Source: Gammaproteobacteria bacterium
GTDB taxonomy: Bacteria; Pseudomonadota; Gammaproteobacteria; GCA-001735895
Assembly (NCBI GenBank): GCA_022340305.1
Contig: JAJDOF010000071.1
Span: 51,425-115,424 of the forward strand
DNA: 64,000 nucleotides
Reading direction: 5' to 3'
The translations under genes were made by a program, and so were the position numbers. Below are positions 8,260 to 17,093 of the stretch, one piece after another. Under the pieces are notes generated by a model that was not told the origin of the DNA, did not search any database, and was given only the letters and a program-made list of their open reading frames with translations. The stretch's first letter is position 1. The number at the start of each line of letters is the position of its first letter.

Positions 8260-8784
8260 ATGAAAATAACCCTGATCAATCTCGCGCTGTTCCAGCTGGG
8301 CTGGCTGGTTTGCGTGCTGGGTGGCAACGTTTACGCGGCCGTGTTTACGGCGTTGGCGCTGCTCATACATCGCTGGCTGATCCTGAATGATCGGCGTGAG
8401 TGGAAGCTGATTGCCGTCATCGTGTTTTGCGGTTGCCTGTGGGATATATCGATGGCACAAAGCGGCGTGCTTCATTTCTCGGACGCCATGCTCGCGGGAA
8501 TCCCCTTGTGGCTGGTGTGCCTGTGGCTACTGTTTGCCACCACTTTCATGCACAGCCTGTTATGGTTGCGCCGTTACCTCTGGCTTGCCGTACCGTTAGG
8601 TGGGGTGTTCGGACCACTGAGTTACTGGTTTGGTGCTAACCTGGCCGATGTGGAACTGCGCGCGCCGGTAATCGCTTCGCTCGCGATCATGGCGGGTGGT
8701 TGGGCAGTGTTGTTTCCCTGTGGCATCTACTATGCAGCAACGCTCGACAAAAATGGGAAGTTACCCGACCTGGAAACCCGATGA
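8260..8784 (+). CDS. DUF2878 integral membrane protein
   Basis: A 174-residue, strongly hydrophobic protein with about five membrane segments (for example LINLALFQLGWLVCVLGG, LIAVIVFCGCLWDISM, IPLWLVCLWLLFATTFM, and IASLAIMAGGWAVLFPCG). The start at 8260 opens the conserved DUF2878 N-terminus, 20 bases after the cfa stop; the frame is open further upstream but inside cfa. Function is unknown; the family habitually sits in CFA/DUF1365 clusters. It shares an ATGA overlap with the next gene, so it belongs to the same operon. Confidence 0.88.
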   Translation: MKITLINLALFQLGWLVCVLGGNVYAAVFTALALLIHRWLILNDRREWKLIAVIVFCGCLWDISMAQSGVLHFSDAMLAGIPLWLVCLWLLFATTFMHSLLWLRRYLWLAVPLGGVFGPLSYWFGANLADVELRAPVIASLAIMAGGWAVLFPCGIYYAATLDKNGKLPDLETR

Positions 8785-9596
8785 ATACTACGCTAGTTAA
8801 AACCACTGTCCCGTTTGGCCTGATGCTGACGCTATTGATTCTCGTCCGCCCGCTTGGTGCTGATGCTAATATTGGCGAAACGGTCGGCCTTGCTTACGAC
8901 CTCAAAAGCGACAAGCTATTGTATAGCGAAACCCATTGCGTCAGCGAGGACCAGCTGGCACGTGAAGTCATTTACCAGAATGCCGAGGGCAAACTAATCG
9001 CCCACAAAGTGCTCGACTATAGCTCTGGCTCGACGACACCGTCATTCGTGCAGCACAACTTCTACTCGCGCGAACTCGTGGAGGTGGCACTTGAACAAGG
9101 TGTCGTATCCATGGCGGTGGTCGATGCCGATAGCCGTGAAACGCACAAGTCAGGTTCGGCAAAGCCGAGTACGAAGTTGCCAGTCGTCATCGATGCCGGC
9201 TTCGATGTGTTTGTGCGGCAGAACTGGGATAGCCTGGTAGCCGGCGACAGCCATGAATTCCAGTTTCCGCTCGCGGACCGCGAGCAGTTGATCGACTTGC
9301 GTATCAAGCCGTTGCGCTGCAGCTACCTGACCCAGACCGACCAGTGTTTTCGGCTCGATGTGGCTAACTGGTTGCTGCGCATGCTGGTCAAGCCCATCGA
9401 GTTGGGCTATGACACTGAGCGCAGGCGATTGACGCGCTTTCGAGGTCTGTCCAATATCGGCGATGAAAACGGCAATGGGCTGGTGGTGGATATCAAGTAT
9501 GATTATCAGGACATCCCCAGGGCGGCTTGCCAGATCATCGAGCAGACACTGATCGATAACGCGGATTCCGCAGCTACTGCACTGCTCGAGAGGTAA
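8781..9596 (+). CDS. Exported protein of unknown function in the stress operon
   Basis: A 271-residue protein starting at the ATG overlapping the DUF2878 stop (ATGA). Residues 1-27 form a signal peptide (VPFGLMLTLLILVRPLGADA), so the mature protein is periplasmic. I do not recognise a named domain. The body has repeated mixed charged/beta-like segments (GLAYDLKSDKLLYSETHC, DAGFDVFVRQNWDSL, IDLRIKPLRCSYL) and three cysteines after the signal peptide, two of them 9 residues apart in RCSYLTQTDQCF. The position after DUF2878 and directly before a DUF3833 lipoprotein suggests envelope lipid handling or repair. Codon use resembles its neighbours. Confidence 0.85.
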   Translation: MNTTLVKTTVPFGLMLTLLILVRPLGADANIGETVGLAYDLKSDKLLYSETHCVSEDQLAREVIYQNAEGKLIAHKVLDYSSGSTTPSFVQHNFYSRELVEVALEQGVVSMAVVDADSRETHKSGSAKPSTKLPVVIDAGFDVFVRQNWDSLVAGDSHEFQFPLADREQLIDLRIKPLRCSYLTQTDQCFRLDVANWLLRMLVKPIELGYDTERRRLTRFRGLSNIGDENGNGLVVDIKYDYQDIPRAACQIIEQTLIDNADSAATALLER

Positions 9597-9598
9597 CC

Positions 9599-10141
9599 AT
9601 GAAATCACTAATCAACCCGCTCAGAGTAATTGTTATCGCTTTGTGCGGACTTGCTCTCGGCGCCTGCAGCTCGGTCTCGATCGAGGAATACGCTGCCAAC
9701 AAACCACAGATTGTCGCCGAGCAATTTTTCAACGGCAAACTGCTGGCCCACGGTATCGTCAAGGACCGCGATGGCAAGGTCATCCGTTATTTCAGCGCCA
9801 GCATCGATGCATCCTGGCGTGACGGCATCGGTACTCTGGATGAAAGCTTTGTATTTGACGATGGAGAACGCCAGGCCCGGGTGTGGACCTTGAAACCAAC
9901 CGGACAGAACAGCTACCTCGCGACTGCCGGCGATGTTATTGGTGACGGCAAGATGACAGTTGCGGGCAATAGCGTCTTCCTCGATTATGTGCTGCGTGTT
10001 CCCTATGACGGTGACAGCATTGATCTGCGCATCGACGATCGTATGTACCTGGTGTCCGAGCGGGTGTTACTGAATGAATCGATTATGACCAAGTGGGGAT
10101 TCGAAGTCGGCAGCCTCATGCTGGTGATCGAAAAGCTGTAA
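9599..10141 (+). CDS. DUF3833 family lipoprotein
   Basis: A 180-residue protein with a lipoprotein signal (LCGLALGACSS, lipidated Cys23). The mature part matches DUF3833: EQFFNGKLLAHGIVKDRDGKV, then FDDGERQARVWTL and LRVPYDGDSIDLRIDDRMY. Function is unknown; an outer-membrane or periplasmic lipid-binding role is only an inference from the beta-rich pattern and operon context. It starts 2 bases after the exported-protein stop and is the last gene of the rightward ECF11 operon. The 244 bases that follow, up to 10385, contain no gene or clear terminator that I can see. Confidence 0.9.
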   Translation: MKSLINPLRVIVIALCGLALGACSSVSIEEYAANKPQIVAEQFFNGKLLAHGIVKDRDGKVIRYFSASIDASWRDGIGTLDESFVFDDGERQARVWTLKPTGQNSYLATAGDVIGDGKMTVAGNSVFLDYVLRVPYDGDSIDLRIDDRMYLVSERVLLNESIMTKWGFEVGSLMLVIEKL

Positions 10142-10385
10142 ACCGCAAAGCTCACTGCCAACCGACTGCAATCGCCTACAGGGGGTCTACTCCCGCGACC
10201 CGGCACAACGAGCAACTCGACGTCCACGACGTTATCGACGGTAATGAGTTTTTCGGCCCGGATTGCTGTGGTGCAACGGTATTCCGGATGCGGTCAAAGG
10301 GGGACCAGGGCTGGACAGATGCGGGCGATCGCCGGACTGGACGATTATTCGGGGCTGTGAGCGTCTGTCGGGCTATGTGGGTCAG

Positions 10386-12560
10386 TTATTTGCGCGGTGG
10401 CAACCCGGTGTGCTGGGTGAGCAGGCGACCTTTCCTGAGTTCGCCACTATTGCCGCGATAGCTGTTTTTGCGCCGCGGGCTGCGATAAGCCTCGCCGTCG
10501 CGTGGTTGATGCAGCGGAACCAGCTGGGTCTTAGCGCCACCGATCAAGTCTTCTCGCCCCATGGTTTTGAGCGCCTCGCGCAGCATCGGCCAGTTGGCCG
10601 GGTCGTGGTAGCGCAGAAATGCCTTGTGCAGGCGTCGCTGTTTGTCGCCCTTGGCGGTCTTCACCGCCTCGCTGTTGCGGCGCACGCGTTTGAGCGGGTT
10701 TTTACCGCTGTGATACATCGCCGTGGCGGTTGCCATCGGTGAGGGGTAGAAATTCTGCACCTGGTCGGCGCGAAAACCGTTGCCCTTCAACCACAGCGCC
10801 AGATTCATCATGTCTTCGTCGGTGGTACCGGGATGGGCGGCGATAAAATAAGGGATCAGGTACTGTTCCTTGCCGGCCTTGCGCGAAAATTTTTCAAACA
10901 GGGCCTTGAAGCGGTCGTAGCTGCCCATGCCCGGTTTCATCATCTTCGATAGCGGGCCATGCTCGGTATGTTCGGGCGCGATCTTCAGGTAACCACCGAC
11001 GTGATGCGTGACCAGCTCCTCGATGTAGGCCGGTGATTCGACCGCGAGGTCGTAGCGCAGTCCGGAGCTGATCAACACTTTCTTGACGCCTTTGAGCGCG
11101 CGGGCACCCCGATATAGTTCGATCAATGAGGAATGATCGGTGTTCAGGTTTTCACAGATGCCGGGGTATACACAGGACGGGCGGCGACAGGCGGTTTCGA
11201 TAGCCTTCGACTTGCAGGCGATGCGGTACATGTTGGCGGTCGGACCACCGAGGTCTGAAACTACCCCGGTAAAGCCCGGCACCTTGTCACGCATGGCTTC
11301 GATCTCGCGCAGAATGGAACCCTGTGAACGGTTTTGTATGATGCGCCCCTCGTGTTCCGTGATCGAACAAAAGGTACAACCGCCGAAACAGCCACGCATG
11401 ATATTGACCGAAAAGCGGATCATCTCGTAAGCCGGGATACGGGCATTGCCGTAAGCGGGGTGCGGTACACGTGCATAATCGAAGCCGAAGACGTAATCCA
11501 TTTCCTCGGTGGTCAGTGGAATCGGTGGCGGGTTGAACCAGATTTTCTGGCCGCCCTGATTTTGCACCAGCGCGCGCGCATTGCCGGGGTTGGTTTCGAG
11601 ATGTAAAACGCGACTGGCGTGAGCGTAAAGCACCGGGTCGCGTTTGACGTCGTTAAACGACGGCAGGCGCACCACGGTCTTGAGGCGCTGCTCCAGTTTT
11701 TGCTGCACGCGCGCGAGCTTGCCTTCAAGCCGGATCTCGGTGCTCGCCGCCTGGTCGTTGTCGGCACTGGTGGTACAGACCGTTTCGTCGATGATGACGT
11801 AGGGGCTGAGCGGTTGCTCGACGCGCCCGGGTTTGTCGACATTGGTCGAATCTATGACGGTCCAGTCAGCCGGGAGGTCCTTGATGAAAAATGCGGTGCC
11901 ACGAATGTCGGTGATGTCTTCGATGGCGTTGCCGTTTGCCAGGCGCGAGGCGAGTTCCACCAGCGCGCGTTCGGCATTGCCATACAACAGGATATCGGCC
12001 CTGGCGTCGGCGAGAATGGAACGGCGCACCTTGTCCTGCCAGTAATCATAATGCGCGATGCGACGCAACGAGGCTTCGATACCGCCGATGACGATGGGCG
12101 TGTCGCCATAGGCTTCACGGCAGCGCTGCGAGTAGACGATCGAACAGCGGTCGGGGCGCTTGCCGCCGACATCGTCCGGCGAATAGGCGTCATCGCTGCG
12201 AATCTTGCGGTCGGCAGTATAACGATTGATCATCGAATCCATGTTGCCGGCGGTCACGCCGAAAAAAAGGTTGGGCTGGCCGAGTTGCTTGAAAGCATCG
12301 GCCGAATGCCAGTCCGGTTGCGCGATGATGCCGACACGGTAACCCTGTGCCTCCAGCAGGCGGCCGATGATGGCCATGCCGAAACTGGGGTGGTCCACGT
12401 AGGCATCGCCGGTGACGATGATGATATCGCAGCTGTCCCAGCCGAGCAGATCCATTTCGGCGCGTGACATCGGCAGCATGGGCGCTGTGCCAAAGCATTC
12501 CGCCCAGTACAACGGGTACTGGTTCAGGGGGCGAGCCTTGGAGGAGAGTTCGATTTGCAT
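10386..12560 (-). CDS. ygiQ: YgiQ family radical SAM protein
   Basis: A 724-residue protein, close to E. coli YgiQ (739). The radical SAM cluster motif is CFGGCTFC (CxxxCxxC), within [18 protein letters not shown]. An N-terminal domain (about residues 1-290) contains [19 protein letters not shown], and the C-terminal part contains [16 protein letters not shown] and a basic tail. It should bind a 4Fe-4S cluster and cleave S-adenosylmethionine; the substrate is unknown. It follows the TauE/SafE gene after 73 bases on the same strand. Confidence 0.95.
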   Translation of the reverse strand: MQIELSSKARPLNQYPLYWAECFGTAPMLPMSRAEMDLLGWDSCDIIIVTGDAYVDHPSFGMAIIGRLLEAQGYRVGIIAQPDWHSADAFKQLGQPNLFFGVTAGNMDSMINRYTADRKIRSDDAYSPDDVGGKRPDRCSIVYSQRCREAYGDTPIVIGGIEASLRRIAHYDYWQDKVRRSILADARADILLYGNAERALVELASRLANGNAIEDITDIRGTAFFIKDLPADWTVIDSTNVDKPGRVEQPLSPYVIIDETVCTTSADNDQAASTEIRLEGKLARVQQKLEQRLKTVVRLPSFNDVKRDPVLYAHASRVLHLETNPGNARALVQNQGGQKIWFNPPPIPLTTEEMDYVFGFDYARVPHPAYGNARIPAYEMIRFSVNIMRGCFGGCTFCSITEHEGRIIQNRSQGSILREIEAMRDKVPGFTGVVSDLGGPTANMYRIACKSKAIETACRRPSCVYPGICENLNTDHSSLIELYRGARALKGVKKVLISSGLRYDLAVESPAYIEELVTHHVGGYLKIAPEHTEHGPLSKMMKPGMGSYDRFKALFEKFSRKAGKEQYLIPYFIAAHPGTTDEDMMNLALWLKGNGFRADQVQNFYPSPMATATAMYHSGKNPLKRVRRNSEAVKTAKGDKQRRLHKAFLRYHDPANWPMLREALKTMGREDLIGGAKTQLVPLHQPRDGEAYRSPRRKNSYRGNSGELRKGRLLTQHTGLPPRK

Positions 12561-12633
12561 GGCGGATCCGGGTAGGGGCGCGATTCTACCTGATTATGCT
12601 GAGAAATGTTTATATGTGTCGGTAAAATCTCGA

Positions 12634-13377
12634 CTAAAGCACCAGGTTGAACAGCGCCAGGCACAGCAGAACTGCGATCGCGCCACGGCGAAACAGCTTT
12701 TCGCTGGCGTTGTGGAATCCGTGTGAGCCGAGCCAGGTTCCGAGCAGGTAAGTGGCGGCGCCCGGGGCTGCGGTGACAATGTCATCGAGGCCGGTGGTGC
12801 CGCTTAGCAACGACATCAGGGCAAATCCGAGTACGGTAAAAGACGACCAGGAAATGATCAGGGTGCGTCCCTGGTGCTTGTCGTAGGGACCGAGCAGGAT
12901 AAACACCACCGCGACCAGCGCGATGTAGCTGCCACCGAACACGATGCCGGCGAAAATCCCAAGAACAACCAGCCAGGCGGTCGTCATCTGCTGCCGGTAA
13001 CGAAAGCCGCCCAGCATTAATATGCAGGCACTGGCAATGATCACCGCCATAGCGCGTTTCATCCACAACGGGTCCAGTTCCACTAACAACCAGTGACCGA
13101 GCGGCATGAACAGCAGTGTCGGGATCACCATACAAGTCGTCGAGCGCCAGTCGATATCCCGGTAAACGGCTTTAAACAGGTAAACGCTGGCGATGAAATC
13201 GACCACGAGGATCTTGGAAACAATGCTGTAGGGCGTGAAAAACAGGGTCAGGATGGCGAGGATAAACGCTGGCCCACCAAAACCGGTGAAGCCACGCACC
13301 AGGCCGGCCGCAAAAGCAACGATGGCAATAATCGCCATCCCGGGTTCACCACTGAAGCTGGCACCTAAAAATTCCAT
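12634..13377 (-). CDS. TauE/SafE family membrane transporter
   Basis: A 247-residue integral membrane protein with about eight membrane spans and the TauE/SafE hallmark near the start, FAAGLVRGFTGFGGPAFILAIL. The family exports sulfite, sulfoacetate or related organic anions. A taurine-degrading enzyme set occurs 38-42 kb away in this window, so sulfite export is conceivable, but nothing links the two directly. The start codon lies inside the end of the small upstream ORF (13-base overlap), which implies coupling to it and to benE. Confidence 0.9.
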   Translation of the reverse strand: MEFLGASFSGEPGMAIIAIVAFAAGLVRGFTGFGGPAFILAILTLFFTPYSIVSKILVVDFIASVYLFKAVYRDIDWRSTTCMVIPTLLFMPLGHWLLVELDPLWMKRAMAVIIASACILMLGGFRYRQQMTTAWLVVLGIFAGIVFGGSYIALVAVVFILLGPYDKHQGRTLIISWSSFTVLGFALMSLLSGTTGLDDIVTAAPGAATYLLGTWLGSHGFHNASEKLFRRGAIAVLLCLALFNLVL

Positions 13378-13532
13378 GCTTCTTTTTCATCACGGTGGCA
13401 GCCTGGACATTGAAAAAATCGGGTAACTGAAAAAACTGGGGCCAGACTGTAAACCTTGTCTGCCCTGGCCTCCCCGCAGGAAGGCTGCTGGTGCTCAAAC
13501 TGGTAAAGGCCGGGATCGAATATATGCTTCAT
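13365..13532 (-). CDS. Small ORF (55 residues), CPGCH-containing, unknown
   Basis: Not recognised. An ATG at 13532 overlaps the benE stop codon as ATGA, and the frame stays open for 55 codons to a TAG at 13367-13365, 13 bases inside the start of the TauE/SafE gene. It therefore exactly bridges the two genes. The product begins MKHIFDPGLYQFEHQQPSC and contains a CPGCH motif near its C-terminus (residues 42-46), with a further Cys at position 19. CPGCH is formally a heme-c motif, but no signal peptide is visible; metal binding by the three cysteines and several histidines is an alternative. It may also be only a translational coupling ORF. Confidence 0.5.
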   Translation of the reverse strand: MKHIFDPGLYQFEHQQPSCGEARADKVYSLAPVFSVTRFFQCPGCHRDEKEAWNF

Positions 13533-14713
13533 GTTCTGATTTTGGTGAAGACCAGATAAGCGGTGACACCTGCGACCAGCCCCCAGAAGGCCGCGCCGAT
13601 GCCGAACAGGTTCAAGCCCGAGGCGGTGACCACGAAGGTGATGGCGGCGGCCTCACGCGCCGTCTCGTCGGCCATCGCGGTATGGAGGCTGTTGGTTATG
13701 GTAGATAGCAGGGCGAGCCCAGCCAGCGCGAGGATGAATTCAGCGGGAAAAGCACTGAACAGTGAAGCGATTACGCTGCTGAAGATACCGAGCAACAGGT
13801 AACAGCCGCCGGTGCTCAAGCCGGCGAGATAGCGCTTGCCGGCATCGGCATGTGCTTCCGGGCCGGTACAAATGGCGGCGGTGATGGCGGCCAGGTTGAT
13901 GGCAAATCCACCAAATGGTGCGATAAGCAGCGTGGTCATGCCGGTCCAGCTGATGATCGAGGAAATCGGCGCCGGGTAACCGGCCGTGCGCAACACCGCG
14001 ATGCCGGGAATATTCTGCGAAACCATCGTCACCACGAACAGTGGGATGCCTACACCGATCAGCGCAGCTGGCGAGAATTCGGGTATCACCAACTGTGGTG
14101 CCGAGAAACTCAGCGTGACCTCAGAAAATTCCAGCAGTCCCTGCCATTGGCACAGCCCCAGGCCCGCGCCAAGGACCAGGATAATGGTGTATCGGGAGAT
14201 CACCAGCTTTGCCACCAGGTAAACAGCAAACATCACCAGTACCAGCCCGAAGCGGGTTTCCAGTGAAGTAAATGCATCAACAGCAAATTGAAACAGAATT
14301 CCCGCCAGCATGGCGGCAGCCAGTGGCAGCGGGATTCGCCCCATGATGCGTTCGAACCAGCCGGTGACGCCGGACAGCGTAATCAGCGAAGCCGAGAGCA
14401 GGAATGCGCCGATGGCTTCGGCGAGCGTGATATCACCCAGTGAGGTGACCAACAGGGCGGCACCGGGAGTCGACCAGGCGGTAATGATCGGCATCTTGTA
14501 GCGCCAGGAGAGACCGATCGTGGTAATGCCCATGCCGAAACCCAGTACCATCATCCAGCTGGCAAACTGCTCGACACTGGCACCGGCGGACATGGCCGCC
14601 TGGAAGATGATGACCGCCGAACTGCTGTAACCGATCAGCACCGCGGTGAAACCAGCGGTAATCGCTGGCGGATGAAAATACTGTCGCAGTGGCATCGATG
14701 GTGAACCGGGCAT
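13529..14713 (-). CDS. benE: BenE family benzoate/H+ symporter-like transporter
   Basis: A 394-residue membrane protein with about 12 spans, starting at MPGSPSMPLRQYFHPPAITAGFTAVLIGYSSSAVIIFQAA, the BenE N-terminus. Other family segments are WMMVLGFGMGITTIGLSWRYKMPI, TAWSTPGAALL, and FAINLAAITAAICTGPEAH. BenE proteins are assigned as proton-coupled benzoate importers, but most members are uncharacterised, and no aromatic-degradation genes lie beside it. It begins 28 bases after the EamA gene and overlaps the following small ORF by 4 bases, so it is part of the long leftward gene run downstream of hutG. Confidence 0.9.
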   Translation of the reverse strand: MPGSPSMPLRQYFHPPAITAGFTAVLIGYSSSAVIIFQAAMSAGASVEQFASWMMVLGFGMGITTIGLSWRYKMPIITAWSTPGAALLVTSLGDITLAEAIGAFLLSASLITLSGVTGWFERIMGRIPLPLAAAMLAGILFQFAVDAFTSLETRFGLVLVMFAVYLVAKLVISRYTIILVLGAGLGLCQWQGLLEFSEVTLSFSAPQLVIPEFSPAALIGVGIPLFVVTMVSQNIPGIAVLRTAGYPAPISSIISWTGMTTLLIAPFGGFAINLAAITAAICTGPEAHADAGKRYLAGLSTGGCYLLLGIFSSVIASLFSAFPAEFILALAGLALLSTITNSLHTAMADETAREAAAITFVVTASGLNLFGIGAAFWGLVAGVTAYLVFTKIRT

Positions 14714-14741
14714 GGATTATATTACTGTCTAATGGACAATC

Positions 14742-15614
14742 TTACCTGGCGCGAAATGCGATCAAGACGCCGACCATGATAATCGACGAGGCCAGCAGGA
14801 AGATCAACGATATATTTTCTGCCAGTATCATCCAGGCCAGCACTATCCCGCAAACGGGTTGCAGAAACTGGAACAGCCCGACCCGCGCGATACCACCGGT
14901 TCCGAGCGCCCAATACCATAATATGTAGGCCACCACGGTGACTCCAACAGCCTGGTACATTAACCCGGACCAGGCGTAGAGGCCGGCGTCTGCGAGCGCG
15001 TCGAGGTTGACTACCAGTGGTAGGGTTGGTAGCAGTAACAGGGCGAACAGGCCCACGCCCCAGAAAGTAGTACCACGTGCCGAGTAACCGCTGCGCTGCA
15101 GGCGCGCCCCGGAAACATAGCCAAGCGATGCAAATAGCGTCGAAATCCATACCAGCATATCACCCTCGACACTGGCGAGGCCATCGACCGCTGCAGGATC
15201 GTAGAGCAGCAGCGTTTCACCTGCGAAAGCAAGCGCACAGCCCAGCCACCAGCCTGCGCACGGTCGTTGGCAGTCCCAGAATTGCGCGATGGCACCGGTT
15301 AACACCGGCAGTATCGCCAGGATCATGGTGGCATGGTTGGCCGTCGTCAGATTGACGCCGAGCGTGAATAACAGTGGAAATGCGATAAACCCACAAAAGC
15401 CCGATACCAGCAACAAATATATTTGGGTGGTTTTGGCCGGCAACGGAATGTGCAGCGCGTAGGCCAGCGGCAGCGCGACCAGGCCGCCGATTAGGGTACG
15501 CATGATCGACACATCGATCGCACTGATAGCCGATACCGCGATCTTGGTCGCGATCGCCGAGCCACCGAAAATGATCACCGCGGACAGCGCCGCGGCGAAT
15601 ACCAGTCCGTTCAT
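14742..15614 (-). CDS. EamA/DMT family transporter
   Basis: A 290-residue protein with two EamA repeats of about five membrane spans each: the first begins NGLVFAAALSAVIIFGGSAIATKIAV, the second near residue 155 (LVWISTLFASLGYVSGA). The signature QFLQPVCGIVLAWMILAENIS lies near the end. Family members export or import small metabolites such as amino acids or nucleosides; the substrate cannot be predicted. It sits between yrbL (43-base gap) and benE (28-base gap), in line with the hut genes, so a histidine-related compound is one possibility. Confidence 0.92.
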   Translation of the reverse strand: MNGLVFAAALSAVIIFGGSAIATKIAVSAISAIDVSIMRTLIGGLVALPLAYALHIPLPAKTTQIYLLLVSGFCGFIAFPLLFTLGVNLTTANHATMILAILPVLTGAIAQFWDCQRPCAGWWLGCALAFAGETLLLYDPAAVDGLASVEGDMLVWISTLFASLGYVSGARLQRSGYSARGTTFWGVGLFALLLLPTLPLVVNLDALADAGLYAWSGLMYQAVGVTVVAYILWYWALGTGGIARVGLFQFLQPVCGIVLAWMILAENISLIFLLASSIIMVGVLIAFRAR

Positions 15615-15657
15615 TGCGCGCCGGTCAGCGCCGGGCGGGCGATCAGGCGCTGCTCAC

Positions 15658-16272
15658 CTATGATTGGTTGCTCTGTTGTGAATCAGCGGCCGCCCTTTCA
15701 GCGCGTTGCTGTCGGACTTCGGGAGTAAGGTCGATGGTCGCCAAAAAACGTTTCCAGCGACGGTTGATTTTGCGCCGCACCAGGAACGGCAAATAATCGA
15801 ACCAGTCGAGGGCGACCACATCGCCGAGGCCATCGATGGCAACCAGTTGGGCAGTGCTGGTTGAAGACTTCTGGAATAACAGGTTGCCGATGTTCATGTC
15901 GTGATTGAAGATGATCAGGTTCTGTAAAAAGGACTGTTTCATTTCGTCGAGGAACTCTTTGAACTCTTCGATGGGCACCCCCTGCTCCAGGTACCAGTTC
16001 AGCGGCCGTGAAATTTCGCCGTCGTAATTGCGAATCAGGTCGACCACGATGCCGCGGCCCAGGTTGGTTTCGCACAGACCGTGAAAATCAGGTATGTGGG
16101 GAATGCCGCGGACACCACGTTTTTTCAGCTTGCGATAAAACTTGAGATCACGTTGAGTTTGATCGCTCACCTTGCCAAACGGCATTTTGATCGCGAGCCG
16201 AGGGTCTTCCGGGTGGATATAACAGGCGCGTTCACGGCCTCGCCCGATGGGCTCCGAGATAATTTTAAGCAT
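15658..16272 (-). CDS. yrbL: YrbL family protein (kinase-fold)
   Basis: A 204-residue member of the YrbL family. The family N-terminus (IGRGRERACYIHPEDPRLAIKM) resembles a glycine-rich loop plus lysine, and IIFNHDMNIGNLLFQ with LVAIDGLGD resembles the catalytic and metal-binding loops of aminoglycoside-phosphotransferase/kinase folds. In enterobacteria yrbL is a PhoP target, but the protein's substrate is unknown. The gene is 14 bases after hutG and is probably cotranscribed with it. The C-terminal tail (ERAAADSQQSNQS) is probably disordered. Confidence 0.85.
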   Translation of the reverse strand: MLKIISEPIGRGRERACYIHPEDPRLAIKMPFGKVSDQTQRDLKFYRKLKKRGVRGIPHIPDFHGLCETNLGRGIVVDLIRNYDGEISRPLNWYLEQGVPIEEFKEFLDEMKQSFLQNLIIFNHDMNIGNLLFQKSSTSTAQLVAIDGLGDVVALDWFDYLPFLVRRKINRRWKRFLATIDLTPEVRQQRAERAAADSQQSNQS

Positions 16273-16286
16273 TTAGGGTAACCGGC

Positions 16287-17093
16287 TCAGGCGAGAATTA
16301 TGTTTAGCTCAGTGAGTAATCCGGCAAGAATAGCACGAAGTTTGTGCGCTTTGTCAGCGTCGTAATGCCAGGGTGCCTGTTCCTGCATGTAGTTGCACTG
16401 GACCAGTTCCATCTGGATCGCGTGATAGCCCCGATGCGGTTGGCCGTAGTGACGTGTGGTCCAGCCACCCTTGAAGCGGCCGTTCACGACATGGCTATAT
16501 GCCGAGGCGTTACGGCAATGGCGTTCGATGGCCTGCTCGATTGCGCTGCTGCAACTGCTGCCACCGTAGCTGCCGATATTGAAATCAGGTAGCCGGCCGG
16601 CGAATAAATAAGGCACGATCGAGCGTATCGAGTGGCAGTCGTAAAGTATGACATAGCCGTGTTTTTGTCGAATGCGTTCGAGTTGTTCGCGCAGTGCATC
16701 GTGATACGGCTGGTGGTAGTCGTGCTGCCGCTGCGCGATCTCATCGGCCGAAGGTGCCTGGCCGTCGAGGTAAATCGGGGTACCCTCGAAGCTGGTGGTC
16801 GGGCACAGGCTGGTGGTGTTTTGCCCCGGGTAGAGCGATTCGTCGGTCGGGTCGCGGTTGGCATCAATGACGTAGCGATGGACTGGTGTACTGACGATAC
16901 TGGCGTCGTCGAGCAGGCCAGCATAGAGTCGACTGATGTGCCAGTCGGTATCCGCGCGCGCCTGGCCCTCGGGGTTGAGACGCTGGTAGATGGCTTCCGG
17001 AATCTCGATACCGCCATGCGGTTGCGCGAGTACAATCGGGCCATCGCCGATAGTGACATCGGGACTCAGATCTTGCCGCGCAGCTGCCGTCAT
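16287..17093 (-). CDS. hutG: N-formylglutamate deformylase
   Basis: A 268-residue N-formylglutamate amidohydrolase. It hydrolyses N-formylglutamate to glutamate and formate, the last step of the five-enzyme histidine route. Zinc-ligand-like motifs are visible: [16 protein letters not shown] near residue 24, [12 protein letters not shown], and [15 protein letters not shown]. It overlaps hutH by 4 bases (ATGA) and lies downstream of hutF, which produces its substrate. The pairing of HutF with HutG excludes the four-step formamide-producing route. Confidence 0.95.
   Translation of the reverse strand: MTAAARQDLSPDVTIGDGPIVLAQPHGGIEIPEAIYQRLNPEGQARADTDWHISRLYAGLLDDASIVSTPVHRYVIDANRDPTDESLYPGQNTTSLCPTTSFEGTPIYLDGQAPSADEIAQRQHDYHQPYHDALREQLERIRQKHGYVILYDCHSIRSIVPYLFAGRLPDFNIGSYGGSSCSSAIEQAIERHCRNASAYSHVVNGRFKGGWTTRHYGQPHRGYHAIQMELVQCNYMQEQAPWHYDADKAHKLRAILAGLLTELNIILA

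Noticed and set aside
11619..12467. A 282-codon rightward frame opposite ygiQ
   Set aside because: It is a shadow of the conserved radical SAM gene; ygiQ has the intact CxxxCxxC motif and full family length.
12634..13377. Assigning the TauE/SafE gene as the sulfite exporter of taurine catabolism
   Set aside because: It is about 38 kb from tpa/xsc and coupled to benE; the family exports several anions, so only the family name is used.
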